A DNA stretch of 64,000 bases from Desulfuromonas acetexigens (lineage in GTDB: Bacteria; Desulfobacterota; Desulfuromonadia; Desulfuromonadales; Trichloromonadaceae), in contig NZ_FOJJ01000001.1 in NCBI RefSeq assembly GCF_900111775.1, forward strand, positions 496,001 to 560,000, in the 5' to 3' direction. Position numbers and translations under genes: made by a program. Below the pieces are notes generated by a model. That model was not told where the DNA came from. It made no database searches and worked only from the letters and a program-made list of their open reading frames with translations. Shown here in pieces: positions 40,433-49,549 of the stretch; positions within the stretch are counted from its first letter, which is position 1, and the number at the start of each line of letters is the position of its first letter.

Positions 40433-40679
40433 TTTCCACCAATTGGGCAATGGCCAAGAAGGCCTCTTCCATGTCGGGTCCGGAAACGCTGATTTCGATC
40501 TGCGATCCCTTCGGGGCGGCGAGCATGAGAATCCCCATGATGCTTTTGCCGTTGACTTCCATCCCCTCTTTTTCGACGGTCACATCCGACTGGAAGCGAT
40601 TGGCCGTCTGCACCAGTTGGGCCGCGGCACGGGCATGGAGACCCAACCGATTAACAATGGTAAAACGCTGTTTTTTCAT
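40413..40679 (-). CDS. ptsH: Phosphocarrier protein HPr
   Basis: An 88-aa phosphocarrier. The active His lies in LGLHARAAAQLV (His15) and the regulatory Ser in GKSIMGILML (Ser46). The Ser46 site matters because HPr kinase/phosphorylase (hprK) is encoded 3.3 kb upstream, so HPr here is probably regulated by Ser phosphorylation as well as carrying phosphate. It overlaps ptsI. Confidence 0.95.
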   Translation of the reverse strand: MKKQRFTIVNRLGLHARAAAQLVQTANRFQSDVTVEKEGMEVNGKSIMGILMLAAPKGSQIEISVSGPDMEEAFLAIAQLVENGFGED

Positions 40680-40730
40680 CGATTCATCCCCGAAGACAAC
40701 GTAGTTTGACAGGCAAATCCACGCCTCGGA

Positions 40731-41465
40731 TCAGCCAAAAAAAACCAAAAGAACCGCCGACATGAGCAGGATCAGGATCAGGTTGGACACGCCCAGGCGG
40801 GCGAGCCCGCCAAGTAGCACGACAGGCAGAAGAGCACAAGGGCCCCAGGCCAGGGCGACTTCTGCCCCACGCAGGGTATCGGAAACGAGCACGGCGGACA
40901 GGGCACCGAGAAGCAGGGCGGTCCCTTCCTTGCAACGCACCGCCAGATCGGGCAGGTGGTAGCGCTGAACCCGACCGATCATCCCCGGTCCGTACCGGTA
41001 ACCGCCATGCAGACCAGCGATCAAAGCCCAGCCGTGAGGAAGATTGAAGAGCAGTAGAAAAGCCAGCGGCGCCCACCAGAATCCGGCCGCAGCCAGCAGC
41101 AGAGCCAACGCGGCGGCAAGGGGACGCAGCCCGCCCCAGAAAAAAGCATCCCCCATCGCCGCGAAGGGCGCCATGATCATGCCTTTGAATTCGCTGACAT
41201 CAAGCGAGCCCTCGGCGTGAAGGGAGCGCTCTTCTTCGAGGGCCAGGGTTGTTCCGAGAATCGGTCCGGCCATGAAGGGATGGGAGTTGAAATATTCCAG
41301 ATGTCGCTGGCAGGCCAAGACCAGATCCTCATCACGATAGATAAAACGCAGAGCCGGGTAGAGAATATAGAGAACTCCAAGGCTTTGCATGCGCTCGTAA
41401 TTCCAACTCGCCTGCAGCAGGGGCAGGCGCAGCAGAATCCGTAAACGGATTCCCAGCGGCAGCAT
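40731..41465 (-). CDS. PTS mannose/sorbose-family IID component
   Basis: A 244-aa membrane subunit of a mannose-type PTS permease. The N-terminus LQASWNYERMQSLGVLY (about residues 15-31) and NSHPFMAGPILGTTLALEEE (about 66-85) are hallmark IID sequences; about four hydrophobic segments follow (103-135, 142-160, 185-244). The start at 41465 has GGGAGGGG upstream and overlaps the IIC stop in TGATG, so IIC and IID are coupled. The family forms the IIC-IID channel that imports sugars or, in some species, acts only in regulation. Confidence 0.9.
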   Translation of the reverse strand: MLPLGIRLRILLRLPLLQASWNYERMQSLGVLYILYPALRFIYRDEDLVLACQRHLEYFNSHPFMAGPILGTTLALEEERSLHAEGSLDVSEFKGMIMAPFAAMGDAFFWGGLRPLAAALALLLAAAGFWWAPLAFLLLFNLPHGWALIAGLHGGYRYGPGMIGRVQRYHLPDLAVRCKEGTALLLGALSAVLVSDTLRGAEVALAWGPCALLPVVLLGGLARLGVSNLILILLMSAVLLVFFG

Positions 41466-42160
41466 CAGAACCCCTCCCGCAAAAAGTAAACAAGAAGAAA
41501 AGCCAGAATATACAGAACCAGAATGCGTCGATTGCGCAAGGCCCCGAGGAAGACCGCTGTTCCCACCAGCGGAAAAGCCAGGGCCAGCCAAGGAGTGGCG
41601 TCACCGACCTTGGCCAGCAGATACGGGGCCAGCCAGGGCAAAAGCAATGAACCGGGAAGGATGATCCCGAGATAGGTTCCCAGTGACGCCAAAGCGAAAA
41701 AACCCAAACCGAGCAGATGCCAGCGGGTCGCGGCCACCGGGCGCTGCCGCGACAGGTCCTGTTCAGCCAGGATCAGCAACCGACCGTTACCCTGCCGGGC
41801 CAAGTGGTCAAAGATCTGGCCGCACTTGCCTAGTGGCAGGGCGACCAACAGGCAGAGCAGGAGCATAGGCAGCCCCTCGACACCGGCGCTGGCGCCCATC
41901 ATCAGAGCTAGAGTCGTACCACCCACCGCAATCTGGGTGTCGTCGGGAGGAATCGCCGCCCCGACCGGCAAACGCCCCAGCCACAGAAGTTCGAGTAGTG
42001 TTCCGGCCTGCAGGCCAAGTTGGAAATCCCCCAGAACCCAACCGGTCAGCGGTGCGGCGACAATCGGTCGACAGATGAGTAATTGCAGGATGGCGGTCCG
42101 GTCGAGCCCAACCAGCAGAGCGACCAGTCCGGCGTAGAGATAGTCCAGCGACCAGGCCAT
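41465..42160 (-). CDS. PTS mannose/sorbose-family IIC component
   Basis: A 231-aa polytopic membrane protein that forms the sugar translocation pore with IID. Hydrophobic helices run through LVALLVGLDRTAILQLLICRP (cited in part: LVALLVGLDRTAILQLL), the QAGTLLELLWLG core (about 51-62), the conserved GAAIPPDDTQIAVGGTTLAL (about 66-85), and three further helices. The start at 42160 has GGAGGGGTGAG; the frame extends upstream into the IIB gene. Substrate not predictable. Confidence 0.9.
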   Translation of the reverse strand: MAWSLDYLYAGLVALLVGLDRTAILQLLICRPIVAAPLTGWVLGDFQLGLQAGTLLELLWLGRLPVGAAIPPDDTQIAVGGTTLALMMGASAGVEGLPMLLLCLLVALPLGKCGQIFDHLARQGNGRLLILAEQDLSRQRPVAATRWHLLGLGFFALASLGTYLGIILPGSLLLPWLAPYLLAKVGDATPWLALAFPLVGTAVFLGALRNRRILVLYILAFLLVYFLREGF

Positions 42161-42161
42161 C

Positions 42162-42650
42162 TCACCCCTCCGGCAGCGGGGAGAGTTTCCTCCAATCCCG
42201 TTCACGATCGGCGGGAATACACTGGGCAACGACCCGGACGCCGGCCGCTTCGAGTTGGCTCAAGTTGGCGAGATCCTCGAGGGCGAAGGCAATGGTGCAG
42301 GAAACCCGGCGCCGGTTCTCGCCACCATGCAGGTTACCGAGATTGAGCTTGCCGTAAAGCACCCCGAGCCGGTAAAGGGTCAAAGCATCCGCGGAAGTGG
42401 CGAGCAGGAGCAGCACCTTGCGGTCGATCAGAATCCCCCCCGAAAGGAGTTTGGCGGCATCAGCAAGACTTTCGACAAAAACCCCCACCCCCTTGGGGAC
42501 GGCGGCGGTCATGAGAATTTTGCGCATAGGATTGCCCGCCACGAGGTCATTGGCCACCAGAATACAGTCGGCGTGCAGATAGGGCACCCAAGATTCCAGA
42601 ACCTGACCGTGGATCAAACGATTATCGATGCGGGCAAGAACAATGCTCAT
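42162..42650 (-). CDS. PTS mannose/sorbose-family IIB component
   Basis: A 162-aa cytoplasmic phospho-carrier that moves phosphate from IIA to sugar. The active His lies in ARIDNRLIHGQVLESWV (His15). Residues about 30-100 follow the IIB Rossmann-like pattern (ADCILVANDLVA, GVGVFVESLADAAKLL). It is followed 1 nt later by IIC. Confidence 0.92.
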   Translation of the reverse strand: MSIVLARIDNRLIHGQVLESWVPYLHADCILVANDLVAGNPMRKILMTAAVPKGVGVFVESLADAAKLLSGGILIDRKVLLLLATSADALTLYRLGVLYGKLNLGNLHGGENRRRVSCTIAFALEDLANLSQLEAAGVRVVAQCIPADRERDWRKLSPLPEG

Positions 42651-42669
42651 GCGTACTCGCGAAAAGAAG

Positions 42670-43071
42670 TTATTTTTTCAACAACTCGCTCGGAAGAAAA
42701 ATCCCCTGCTCGCCGCAGGCCTTGAGGAGTACTGCGAGTTCCTCCAGGGAAAGCCCTTCACCGCTGTTGAAAAATTTCAGAACCATCGGCAGATTGACGC
42801 CGGTCACCACCTCAACCCGCTCCTGTTCGAGAAAAGCCAGGCTGATATTGGAAGGGGTTCCCCCGAACATGTCGGTCAGGATGATGACGCCCTCGCCGTC
42901 TTGGCCCACTTTGTTTATCGCCACGGCGATCCCTTCGCGGATCGCGTCGACGCTGTCTCCCATGTCGATACTGACGGCCCGGGCCTGCGCGGTAGGTCCA
43001 ATAATCATTTCCGCCGCATGGAGAAATTCCTCGCCCAAATGGGCATGGGTGGCGATAACCAGTCCAATCAT
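42670..43071 (-). CDS. PTS mannose-family IIA component
   Basis: A 133-aa cytoplasmic IIA domain with the phospho-His in IGLVIATHAHLGEEF (His9 or 11), the GVIILTDMFGGTPSNI loop (about 59-74) and the GVNLPMVLKFF strand. With IIB, IIC and IID it forms a complete permease. The start at 43071 overlaps the end of rapZ. Confidence 0.92.
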   Translation of the reverse strand: MIGLVIATHAHLGEEFLHAAEMIIGPTAQARAVSIDMGDSVDAIREGIAVAINKVGQDGEGVIILTDMFGGTPSNISLAFLEQERVEVVTGVNLPMVLKFFNSGEGLSLEELAVLLKACGEQGIFLPSELLKK

Positions 43072-43072
43072 C

Positions 43073-43948
43073 TTATTTTTGCCCCTTGTTGATGTCGCGA
43101 TGAACCACATCGAGCGTGACATCCGCCTCGGCAAAGCTGGCGCGCAAGGTCTCGACGATAGTGACACTGCGATGCTGGCCACCGGTGCAGCCGATGGAAA
43201 CGGTCAGATAACTTTTCCCCTCCCGCCGATACTGGGGCAGTAAAAAGGTAAAAAGCGCCTCAAACCGTTCAAGAAATTCGCGGGTTTCCGGATGAGCCAA
43301 GACATAGTCGCGCACCCGCGAATCTAGTCCGGTCAACGGTTGCAGTTCGGGAACGAAATGGGGATTCGGCAGGAAACGCACATCCATGACCAAATCGGAC
43401 TCGGCGGGCAGACCGTAACGAAAACCAAAAGATTGCAGATGCACGACCAGGGGCAGGGCTTCCCCGGCACCGCGTACCCGGCGCACCACGACATCGCGCA
43501 ACTGATGCGGCGTCAATCGTGAGGAGTCGATAATCGCCGTCGCCTGCCCACGTAGTTCGGCGAGCAGCAAACGCTCTTGGCGAATCCCCTCGGCCACTCC
43601 CTCCCGCAGAGCAAGAGGGTGGCGACGCCGGGTTTCCGAATAGCGACGGATCAAGGCCTCATCAGAGGCGTCGAAAAAGAAAATCTCCAGCTCATAACCG
43701 GCCTGGCGCACCTCTTCCAACGTCGCTTCAAACCCGGCCAAAAATCCGCGATTTCGGATATCGATAACGACCGCCACCTCCGAGGTAAAACGCACCCCCT
43801 GCTCGACCAGTCCAAGGAATTCAGGCAACAGGGCGAGGGGCAGATTATCGACGACGAAGAAACCTTCGTCCTCCAGGGCGCGCGCCGCCGAACTCTTGCC
43901 GGAGCCGGAAAGACCGGTAATGATGATGACTCGCTTGCGACTACTCAA
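43073..43948 (-). CDS. rapZ: RNase adapter protein RapZ
   Basis: A 291-aa P-loop protein. In enteric bacteria it directs RNase E to the GlmZ sRNA and senses glucosamine-6-phosphate; in this lineage the target is unknown. Walker A GLSGSGKSSAA (about residues 10-20), the FFVVDNLPLALLPEF segment, and the C-terminal GCTGGQHRSV (about 258-267). The TTG at 43948 is chosen over the ATG at 43975 because GGAGAT lies upstream and it gives the family length; it overlaps the hprK stop by 8 nt. Confidence 0.9.
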   Translation of the reverse strand: MSSRKRVIIITGLSGSGKSSAARALEDEGFFVVDNLPLALLPEFLGLVEQGVRFTSEVAVVIDIRNRGFLAGFEATLEEVRQAGYELEIFFFDASDEALIRRYSETRRRHPLALREGVAEGIRQERLLLAELRGQATAIIDSSRLTPHQLRDVVVRRVRGAGEALPLVVHLQSFGFRYGLPAESDLVMDVRFLPNPHFVPELQPLTGLDSRVRDYVLAHPETREFLERFEALFTFLLPQYRREGKSYLTVSIGCTGGQHRSVTIVETLRASFAEADVTLDVVHRDINKGQK

Positions 43949-44915
43949 GATTATCTCCAATGATGGAATGGGCATGCAGCCAAGCCGTTTCCGCCATGCG
44001 TTTTTCCAGCCGATCCTGAAATTCCCGGGCGCTGTGGTACCCCATCTCTTTGAGCAGCTGATTACGGGCCGCGACTTCAACGATGGTGGTGATGTTGCGC
44101 CCGGGACGCACCGGAATTTTCAACAGGGGAATCGCCAGCCCGAGGATTTCATAGCGCATCTCCTCAAGGCCGAGCCGGTCAAATTCGGCCTCGTCCCGCC
44201 ACTCTACCAGCTCGATGGCGAGATCGATTTTTTTGCGCTCGCGGGTGGCGGCCACCCCGAAGAGATGACGGATATTGATGATCCCCAGTCCGCGGATTTC
44301 CATATGATAGTGCAGCAGATCGTTCCCTTCGCCGAAGAGCACCGCGGGCAGTTTCATGCGGATCTTGACGACGTCGTCAGCCACCAGCTTGTGCCCCTTG
44401 AGAACCAGATCAAGGGCGCATTCGCTCTTGCCGATCCCGCTCTTTCCCAGCAGCAGCACGCCGACACCGAGGATATCCACCAACACCCCGTGAACGGTGG
44501 TGGAAGGTAGCAGTCGTTCTTCAAGGAATTGGGTAATCAGGGAAATAAACCGGGAACTCTGATGCTGAGAACGCAGCAATGGAATCGCATATTGCTCAGC
44601 GCAATCGATCAGCAGGCGTGGAGGAATCTGGCCTTTGGTGATGATGAAACAAGAGACGTCGAGTTCGCAGAGTCCCCGCAGATGGCGATCGGCTACCTGC
44701 GGATCAAGCTGTTCGAGATAGCTCAACTCGGTAGACCCGAGAACCTGAATCCGGTCGGGATGAAGATTGGTGGTATAACCGGCAATAGCCAAGCCGGGCT
44801 TCTGGATACGGGGTACCTGAATACGCTTGTCCAGACCGCGCTCGCCAGCGAGCAATTCGAGATCGAGACCGGCCTCTTTTTCGGCCAGCAGCTCTTGGAT
44901 ACTCAGACCAGCCAT
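43941..44915 (-). CDS. hprK: HPr kinase/phosphorylase
   Basis: A 324-aa bifunctional enzyme that phosphorylates or dephosphorylates HPr at Ser46 according to energy state. The N-terminal domain (about residues 1-130) is followed by the catalytic domain with P-loop LLLGKSGIGKSECALDL (about 150-166), KLVADDVVKIR and the EIRGLGIINIRHLFG signature (about 203-217). It is encoded with HPr, EI, IIA-IID and rapZ in one run, a gene set typical of deltaproteobacteria. Confidence 0.95.
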   Translation of the reverse strand: MAGLSIQELLAEKEAGLDLELLAGERGLDKRIQVPRIQKPGLAIAGYTTNLHPDRIQVLGSTELSYLEQLDPQVADRHLRGLCELDVSCFIITKGQIPPRLLIDCAEQYAIPLLRSQHQSSRFISLITQFLEERLLPSTTVHGVLVDILGVGVLLLGKSGIGKSECALDLVLKGHKLVADDVVKIRMKLPAVLFGEGNDLLHYHMEIRGLGIINIRHLFGVAATRERKKIDLAIELVEWRDEAEFDRLGLEEMRYEILGLAIPLLKIPVRPGRNITTIVEVAARNQLLKEMGYHSAREFQDRLEKRMAETAWLHAHSIIGDNLE

Positions 44916-44965
44916 GCTTTTGCATATACCTGGGGTTCGCGATGGACGGGGAAAGGAAAAAACCT

Positions 44966-45424
44966 TTACATCCGGTCTTCTTCCTCAGCGATGATGGTGT
45001 ACAGATCCTCCGCCGGAGCGTCGATGAGACGGCGCCGTACCGCGGGATTCTTCAGCAGCTTGGAGATTCGGGCCAGGGTTTTCAAATGCACCCCCACCGA
45101 CTCCTCGGGGGCCACTAACAGGAAAAAGAGATGGGCTTGGCGACCATCCATCGAATCGAAGTCAACCCCCCCGCGACTGCGTCCGAAAGCCAGCAGCAGC
45201 CGGTCGAGCCGGGCAAGTTTACCGTGGGGTATAGCGACCCCTTCGCCGATACCGGTGCTCCCCAAAGCTTCCCGTTCATGGAGAACGCGCAGAACCTCTT
45301 CGGGATCCAGGTTACCAAAAGCCTTGGCGAGGACATCGGTCAACTCACCCAAAGCCTCTTCCTTCCCGGTCGCCTTCAGTTCGCCAGCAATTGCGTTCGG
45401 ATTCAACAGTTCTGCAATCTTCAT
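44966..45424 (-). CDS. ptsN: PTS IIA-Ntr regulatory protein PtsN
   Basis: A 152-aa mannitol/fructose-type IIA domain of the nitrogen PTS. The phospho-His lies in TGIGEGVAIPHGKL (about residue 67). These proteins accept phosphate from HPr and regulate potassium uptake and other targets without transporting sugar. Its position between hpf and hprK, near rpoN, is the common ptsN-rpoN context. The ATG at 45424 aligns with the family; a GTG three codons earlier is possible. Confidence 0.9.
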   Translation of the reverse strand: MKIAELLNPNAIAGELKATGKEEALGELTDVLAKAFGNLDPEEVLRVLHEREALGSTGIGEGVAIPHGKLARLDRLLLAFGRSRGGVDFDSMDGRQAHLFFLLVAPEESVGVHLKTLARISKLLKNPAVRRRLIDAPAEDLYTIIAEEEDRM

Positions 45425-45458
45425 GATCTGCACTTTTTAACGGGTTGGCAAACGGGCA

Positions 45459-45500
45459 ACGGCCCGACGACGAAAACCGCTCGCTTCATCGTCGGGCCGT
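45459..45500. other. Long hairpin between hpf and ptsN
   Basis: A perfect 12-bp GC stem (45459-45470 with 45489-45500) around an 18-nt loop, with no T-run. It starts 9 nt after the hpf stop and could be a processing or stability element, or a weak terminator. Confidence 0.55.
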
Positions 45501-45509
45501 GCCAGGAAC

Positions 45510-46058
45510 TTACTTGCTTTGGGGAACAATCAGGCCGTAGTTACCATCCTTGCGGCGATAGACGACGTTGATTTCATCGGTCGTCGAATCAGTAAAGACG
45601 ATAAAATCCTTGTGCAGCAGGTCCATCTGCATGACCGCTTCCTCGACAGCCATCGGCTTGACCGGGAAACTGTTGCTGCGGATGATGGTCGGCTCAGGGG
45701 CCCCCAGATCGATACTATCGGCGGCGAAAACGGTCTTTTGAATCTGCCGTTCCTTGCCACTGGCGGGCTTGTGTTTTTTCAGCTTTTCCTTGTAGCGCTT
45801 CAACTGCCGCTCGATCTTGTCGATAACGGAATCGATAGCGGCATACATGTCGTTGGTTTCTTCAGAGGCCTTGATGGTGATTCCCTTGGCGCTGATCGTC
45901 ACCACCGCCTTGTGGCGGATTTTTTTCTCGACGGAAAGGAAAGCCTGGCCATCGATCGGCTCGTCGATATATTTCTTGACCCGCTCCAGCTTCTCCGCGA
46001 CATAGGCACGAACCGGCTCGCTGACTTCCATATGTCTGAATGTCACATCAATCTGCAT
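45510..46058 (-). CDS. hpf: Ribosome hibernation promoting factor (long form)
   Basis: A 182-aa protein. The N-terminal S30AE domain (about residues 1-100, IDVTFRHMEVSEPVRAYVAEKL) binds in the tRNA sites, and the C-terminal domain (about 125-182, KPMAVEEAVMQMDLLHKDFIVF) dimerises to make 100S ribosomes. The start at 46058 has GGGAGGTTTCAACC; the frame continues 42 codons upstream without support. It lies downstream of rpoN. Confidence 0.94.
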   Translation of the reverse strand: MQIDVTFRHMEVSEPVRAYVAEKLERVKKYIDEPIDGQAFLSVEKKIRHKAVVTISAKGITIKASEETNDMYAAIDSVIDKIERQLKRYKEKLKKHKPASGKERQIQKTVFAADSIDLGAPEPTIIRSNSFPVKPMAVEEAVMQMDLLHKDFIVFTDSTTDEINVVYRRKDGNYGLIVPQSK

Positions 46059-46149
46059 GGTTGAAACCTCCCAATGATTAAGTTTCTCCCGGTGAAACCA
46101 GCTTGTTACCCAGTATAACGATTCCTGGGAGCTTAGCCACCGTGAAGAA

Positions 46150-47601
46150 TTAAAAATGTCGTTTGCGTTCCGTGGATGACCCAAGGCCGAGCATCTCTCG
46201 ATACTTGGTCACGGTCCGACGGGCGATATCGATCCCCTGCTCCAGCAGCAGGTCGACGATTTTCTGATCGGAAAAGGGCTTCTTTTGATTTTCTCCGGCA
46301 ATGATCTCCTTGATTTTGCTCTTAACGCTCTCCGAGGCGACGGAATCGCCTTCGGTGGTATTGATGCCGCTGTTGAAAAAATATTTAAGCTCAAAAAGCC
46401 CCTGCGGGGTCTGTACGTACTTATTGGTAGTAACGCGGCTGATGGTCGACTCGTGCATCTCAATATCCTCGGCCACATCGCGCAAAACCAGAGGTTTGAG
46501 GTAGGCGACCCCCTTGTCGAAAAACTCCCGCTGAAACTTGACAATGCTCTTGGTCACCTTGTAAATGGTGCGCTGCCGCTGATGAATACTCTTGATCAGC
46601 CAGACGGCGCCGCGCATCTTATCTTGAATGTACTCGCCGGCCTGGGCGTCGATCCCCTCCCCGCCCGCCAAGGCGTTGCGGTAAAAGGCATTGATGCGTA
46701 GGTTGGGCAGACCTTCGTCGTTAAGGACCACGACATATTCGTCATTGATCTTATAGACGAAAATATCGGGGGTGATGTAATGCACCTCCTCCTGGGTAAA
46801 GATGCTTCCGGGCCGGGGATCGAGTCCCGAAATAATCTTGGCGGCACCAAGAACGTCGTCGAGGGTCACCCCCAGAGCCTTGGCGATCACCGAATATTTA
46901 CGCACTTCAAGGTCAGGGATGTGATTGAGCAGAACCGCCTCGACCAGACTCCCTTCCATGCCCAGGTGGCGGACCTGATGCAGCAGGCACTCCCGGAGAT
47001 CACGGGAAGCCACCCCCGGAGGATCGAAATCCTGTACCACGGCCAAGGCCTGAGCAACCTTGTCAACAGGGGCGCCGGAGGTCGCGGCGATTTCTTCGAG
47101 AGAGGCCTGAAGATAGCCGTCATCGTCGAGGTTGCCGATAATCTCGGCGGCGACACGGCGGACATCATCATTAAGACGCGAAAGGTTGAGTTGCCAAAGC
47201 AGGTGGTCGGAGAGGTTCCCTTTTTTGGTCAGCAGATTCTCGTAGGACGGGCGATCTTCGTCTTCCTCATAAAAGTCCGCCGTCGACCCACCGAGGCTGT
47301 AGCCTTCCAAGTAGGTCTGCCAATCGATATCCGCGACCCCTTCGTTCTCGCCGGAAACTTCCCGAACCTCGTCAACGGACGTCTCGCTCGCCGGGGATTC
47401 ACCGACGACGGCTTCCTCAAACTCTTTCTCCTCAGGAGCTTCCGCTGCTTCCTCGAGAATCGGATTTTCTTCCAACTCCTGCTGCACCATGTCAACCAGT
47501 TCCATACGCGACAACTGGAGCAGCTTGATTGCCTGCTGCAACTGGGGGGTCATCACCAGCTGCTGGCTGAGCTTGAGTTGTTGACGGATCTCTAAAGCCA
47601 T
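46150..47601 (-). CDS. rpoN: RNA polymerase sigma-54 factor
   Basis: A 483-aa sigma factor for -24/-12 promoters that needs AAA+ activators. It has the Gln/Leu-rich region I (LSQQLVMTPQLQQAIKLLQL, residues 10-29), an acidic region II (about 45-100), the core-binding domain, and at the C-terminus the helix-turn-helix and RpoN box ARRTVTKYREMLGLG (about 461-475). It follows lptB in the classical lptB-rpoN-hpf-ptsN order. Confidence 0.97.
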   Translation of the reverse strand: MALEIRQQLKLSQQLVMTPQLQQAIKLLQLSRMELVDMVQQELEENPILEEAAEAPEEKEFEEAVVGESPASETSVDEVREVSGENEGVADIDWQTYLEGYSLGGSTADFYEEDEDRPSYENLLTKKGNLSDHLLWQLNLSRLNDDVRRVAAEIIGNLDDDGYLQASLEEIAATSGAPVDKVAQALAVVQDFDPPGVASRDLRECLLHQVRHLGMEGSLVEAVLLNHIPDLEVRKYSVIAKALGVTLDDVLGAAKIISGLDPRPGSIFTQEEVHYITPDIFVYKINDEYVVVLNDEGLPNLRINAFYRNALAGGEGIDAQAGEYIQDKMRGAVWLIKSIHQRQRTIYKVTKSIVKFQREFFDKGVAYLKPLVLRDVAEDIEMHESTISRVTTNKYVQTPQGLFELKYFFNSGINTTEGDSVASESVKSKIKEIIAGENQKKPFSDQKIVDLLLEQGIDIARRTVTKYREMLGLGSSTERKRHF

Positions 47602-47660
47602 CTACCGACTCACTTGGTTGCAGGGTTGCTGCGGACGCGGGGCGATGCGTCGCGCGGGGC

Positions 47661-48389
47661 TCACAGTTGGAAAGATTCTCCCAGATAAATGGCGCGGGCG
47701 GCAGAACTGGCCGCGATTTCCTCGGGGGCGCCATATTCGAGGACAGCCCCCTCATTGAGAATATACGCTTTGTCGCAAACGCCGAGGGTCTCACGCACAT
47801 TGTGGTCGGAAATGAGCACCCCGATCCCCCGGGACTTCAGCGCCGTAATGATCGATTGGATATCCATGACGGCGATGGGATCAATGCCGGCAAAGGGTTC
47901 ATCGAGCAGGATAAAAACCGGTTCGATGACCAACGCTCGAGCGATCTCCAGCCGCCGCCGCTCTCCCCCGGAAAGGGCATAGCCATAGGACTTAGCGACA
48001 TGGCCGAGGCGGAAATCCTCCAGCAATTCGGCAACACGCTCAATCCGCTGCGCCGACGTCAGGTCCAGGGTTTCCAAGATCGCCAGCAGATTCTGTTCCA
48101 CGGTAAGCTTACGGAAGACCGAAGCTTCCTGGGGCAGATAGGAAATTCCGGCCCGCGCCCGCTGATACATAGGAAACTGGGTGATGTTGAGATCATCGAG
48201 AAAGACCTCTCCGCGGTCGGGCCTGACCAACCCCACCATCATGTAAAAGCAGGTGGTTTTACCGGCACCATTCGGCCCGAGCAGCCCGATGACCTCCCCG
48301 GAAAGGAGTTCCAAGTCGACATCGCGCACCACCTGTCGCCCGCGATAGGCTTTATTCAAGCCCCGAGCGTTCAGACGGCGGATCTTCAC
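47661..48389 (-). CDS. lptB: LPS export ABC ATP-binding protein LptB
   Basis: A 242-aa ATPase driving LptFG. Walker [17 protein letters not shown] (about residues 35-50), the Q-loop, signature [15 protein letters not shown] (about 139-153) and Walker [14 protein letters not shown] (about 160-172). The GTG start overlaps the lptA TGA (GTGA), so both are coupled. The membrane partners LptF and LptG are encoded about 17 kb away in the same window. Confidence 0.96.
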   Translation of the reverse strand: MKIRRLNARGLNKAYRGRQVVRDVDLELLSGEVIGLLGPNGAGKTTCFYMMVGLVRPDRGEVFLDDLNITQFPMYQRARAGISYLPQEASVFRKLTVEQNLLAILETLDLTSAQRIERVAELLEDFRLGHVAKSYGYALSGGERRRLEIARALVIEPVFILLDEPFAGIDPIAVMDIQSIITALKSRGIGVLISDHNVRETLGVCDKAYILNEGAVLEYGAPEEIAASSAARAIYLGESFQL

Positions 48390-48901
48390 TTTTTCTCCCC
48401 TTGAGGATGGAAGACCGCGTTCACCCGGCCGCCTTCCTTGCCAGTGACCACACTACGCTCCTCGTTGAGGAAGACGGTAATCTCATCCCCCTGAACCGAA
48501 TCCTTGCCCTGATGGACCTTGGGCGAACCGGTGAGGACAACCTTGCTTTCGCGATTGAAAAAAACCGCCTTGCCGCCGGTAGCGGTCCGTTCTCCCTGGA
48601 CTATGCGCACGTTACCAACCGCCACGACTTGGTCGATATCCCTTTGCTTACCCGTGGAATAATGGATCGTCACTTCGTCGGCGTAGATGGTGGCATCTCC
48701 CTGCTTGGCGACGACGGTGCCGCTGAACTTGGCGCGTCCCGACGGGTCATCCCCCTCCAGCCGATCAGAGGTGATTTCAATCGGCTGAGAGTTATCGAAG
48801 TTCCCCAACGCCGAGGACTTTTCCTCGGCGCTAGCGACAGCGCCACAGCAGAGGAGAAACAAAGCCAATAGCAGGCTTTTGGTCGGAATGAATGATTTCA
48901 T
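48386..48901 (-). CDS. lptA: LPS transport periplasmic protein LptA
   Basis: A 171-aa periplasmic bridge protein with signal peptide cleaved after AVASA (about residue 25) and an OstA-like beta-jellyroll ([23 protein letters not shown] onwards, cited in part: [14 protein letters not shown]). LptA oligomers carry LPS from LptC to LptD. It lies between lptC and lptB. Confidence 0.9.
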   Translation of the reverse strand: MKSFIPTKSLLLALFLLCCGAVASAEEKSSALGNFDNSQPIEITSDRLEGDDPSGRAKFSGTVVAKQGDATIYADEVTIHYSTGKQRDIDQVVAVGNVRIVQGERTATGGKAVFFNRESKVVLTGSPKVHQGKDSVQGDEITVFLNEERSVVTGKEGGRVNAVFHPQGEKK

Positions 48902-49470
48902 GGCTTGGCAACCTTTTGTATCCGCGCCTTAACCTGGCCGAGAACCTGGTAGGCATGCTTGTCCACGTCGAATTTCAGTCCCGTTCCGGTCAACTCCATT
49001 TCATCGGAGAGCATGCGGATGGGAGCATCGGTCGTGATCAATCGAGCCGCTTCGGAAAAATCGAGATAATCGGAGTAAAAAAAGTAACCTCGGACGCTCT
49101 CCACCACAACCTCTCCCCGGGCGGTAACTTCCTTGCTTTCCGTATGCAGTTCACCCGTTTGCGACTTAAGGGTGGCGATCTGCTCGCCCTGCTCGTCGAA
49201 AAAGGTCATGAAGACATCGCGAATCAGGGTAAATCCATCTTTGACACTATAATCCGCCGAATCGGCCAACAGGTGCCAGCGGCGCAAACCGTCGCGGGTT
49301 TCCGTATAATCGATCCCCTTGACTACGATATCGACATTCTGCGGTAAAGCCTCAATCAACTCTTCCGGCGCCCTTTCCCGGTAGTTCACGAGCACTATCA
49401 CAAGCAGTACAGAAGACAGTACAGCGATGAACAAACCTAATAAATTTCGGGCGCTTATCTTGATTTTCAT
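48898..49470 (-). CDS. lptC: LPS export protein LptC
   Basis: A 190-aa bitopic inner-membrane protein with one helix (about residues 8-28) and a periplasmic jellyroll containing DSADYSVKDGFTLIRDV and GEVVVESVRGYFFYSDYLDF (about 113-132). It links LptB2FG to LptA. The end overlaps the lptA start by 4 nt. Confidence 0.85.
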   Translation of the reverse strand: MKIKISARNLLGLFIAVLSSVLLVIVLVNYRERAPEELIEALPQNVDIVVKGIDYTETRDGLRRWHLLADSADYSVKDGFTLIRDVFMTFFDEQGEQIATLKSQTGELHTESKEVTARGEVVVESVRGYFFYSDYLDFSEAARLITTDAPIRMLSDEMELTGTGLKFDVDKHAYQVLGQVKARIQKVAKP

Positions 49471-49549
49471 GACTGAAAGGCAGTATAGCATTTCACCAGA
49501 GAAGAGTAAAGACGAATCCTGGCTATTGGCACGAGAATTGAAAGAGAGT

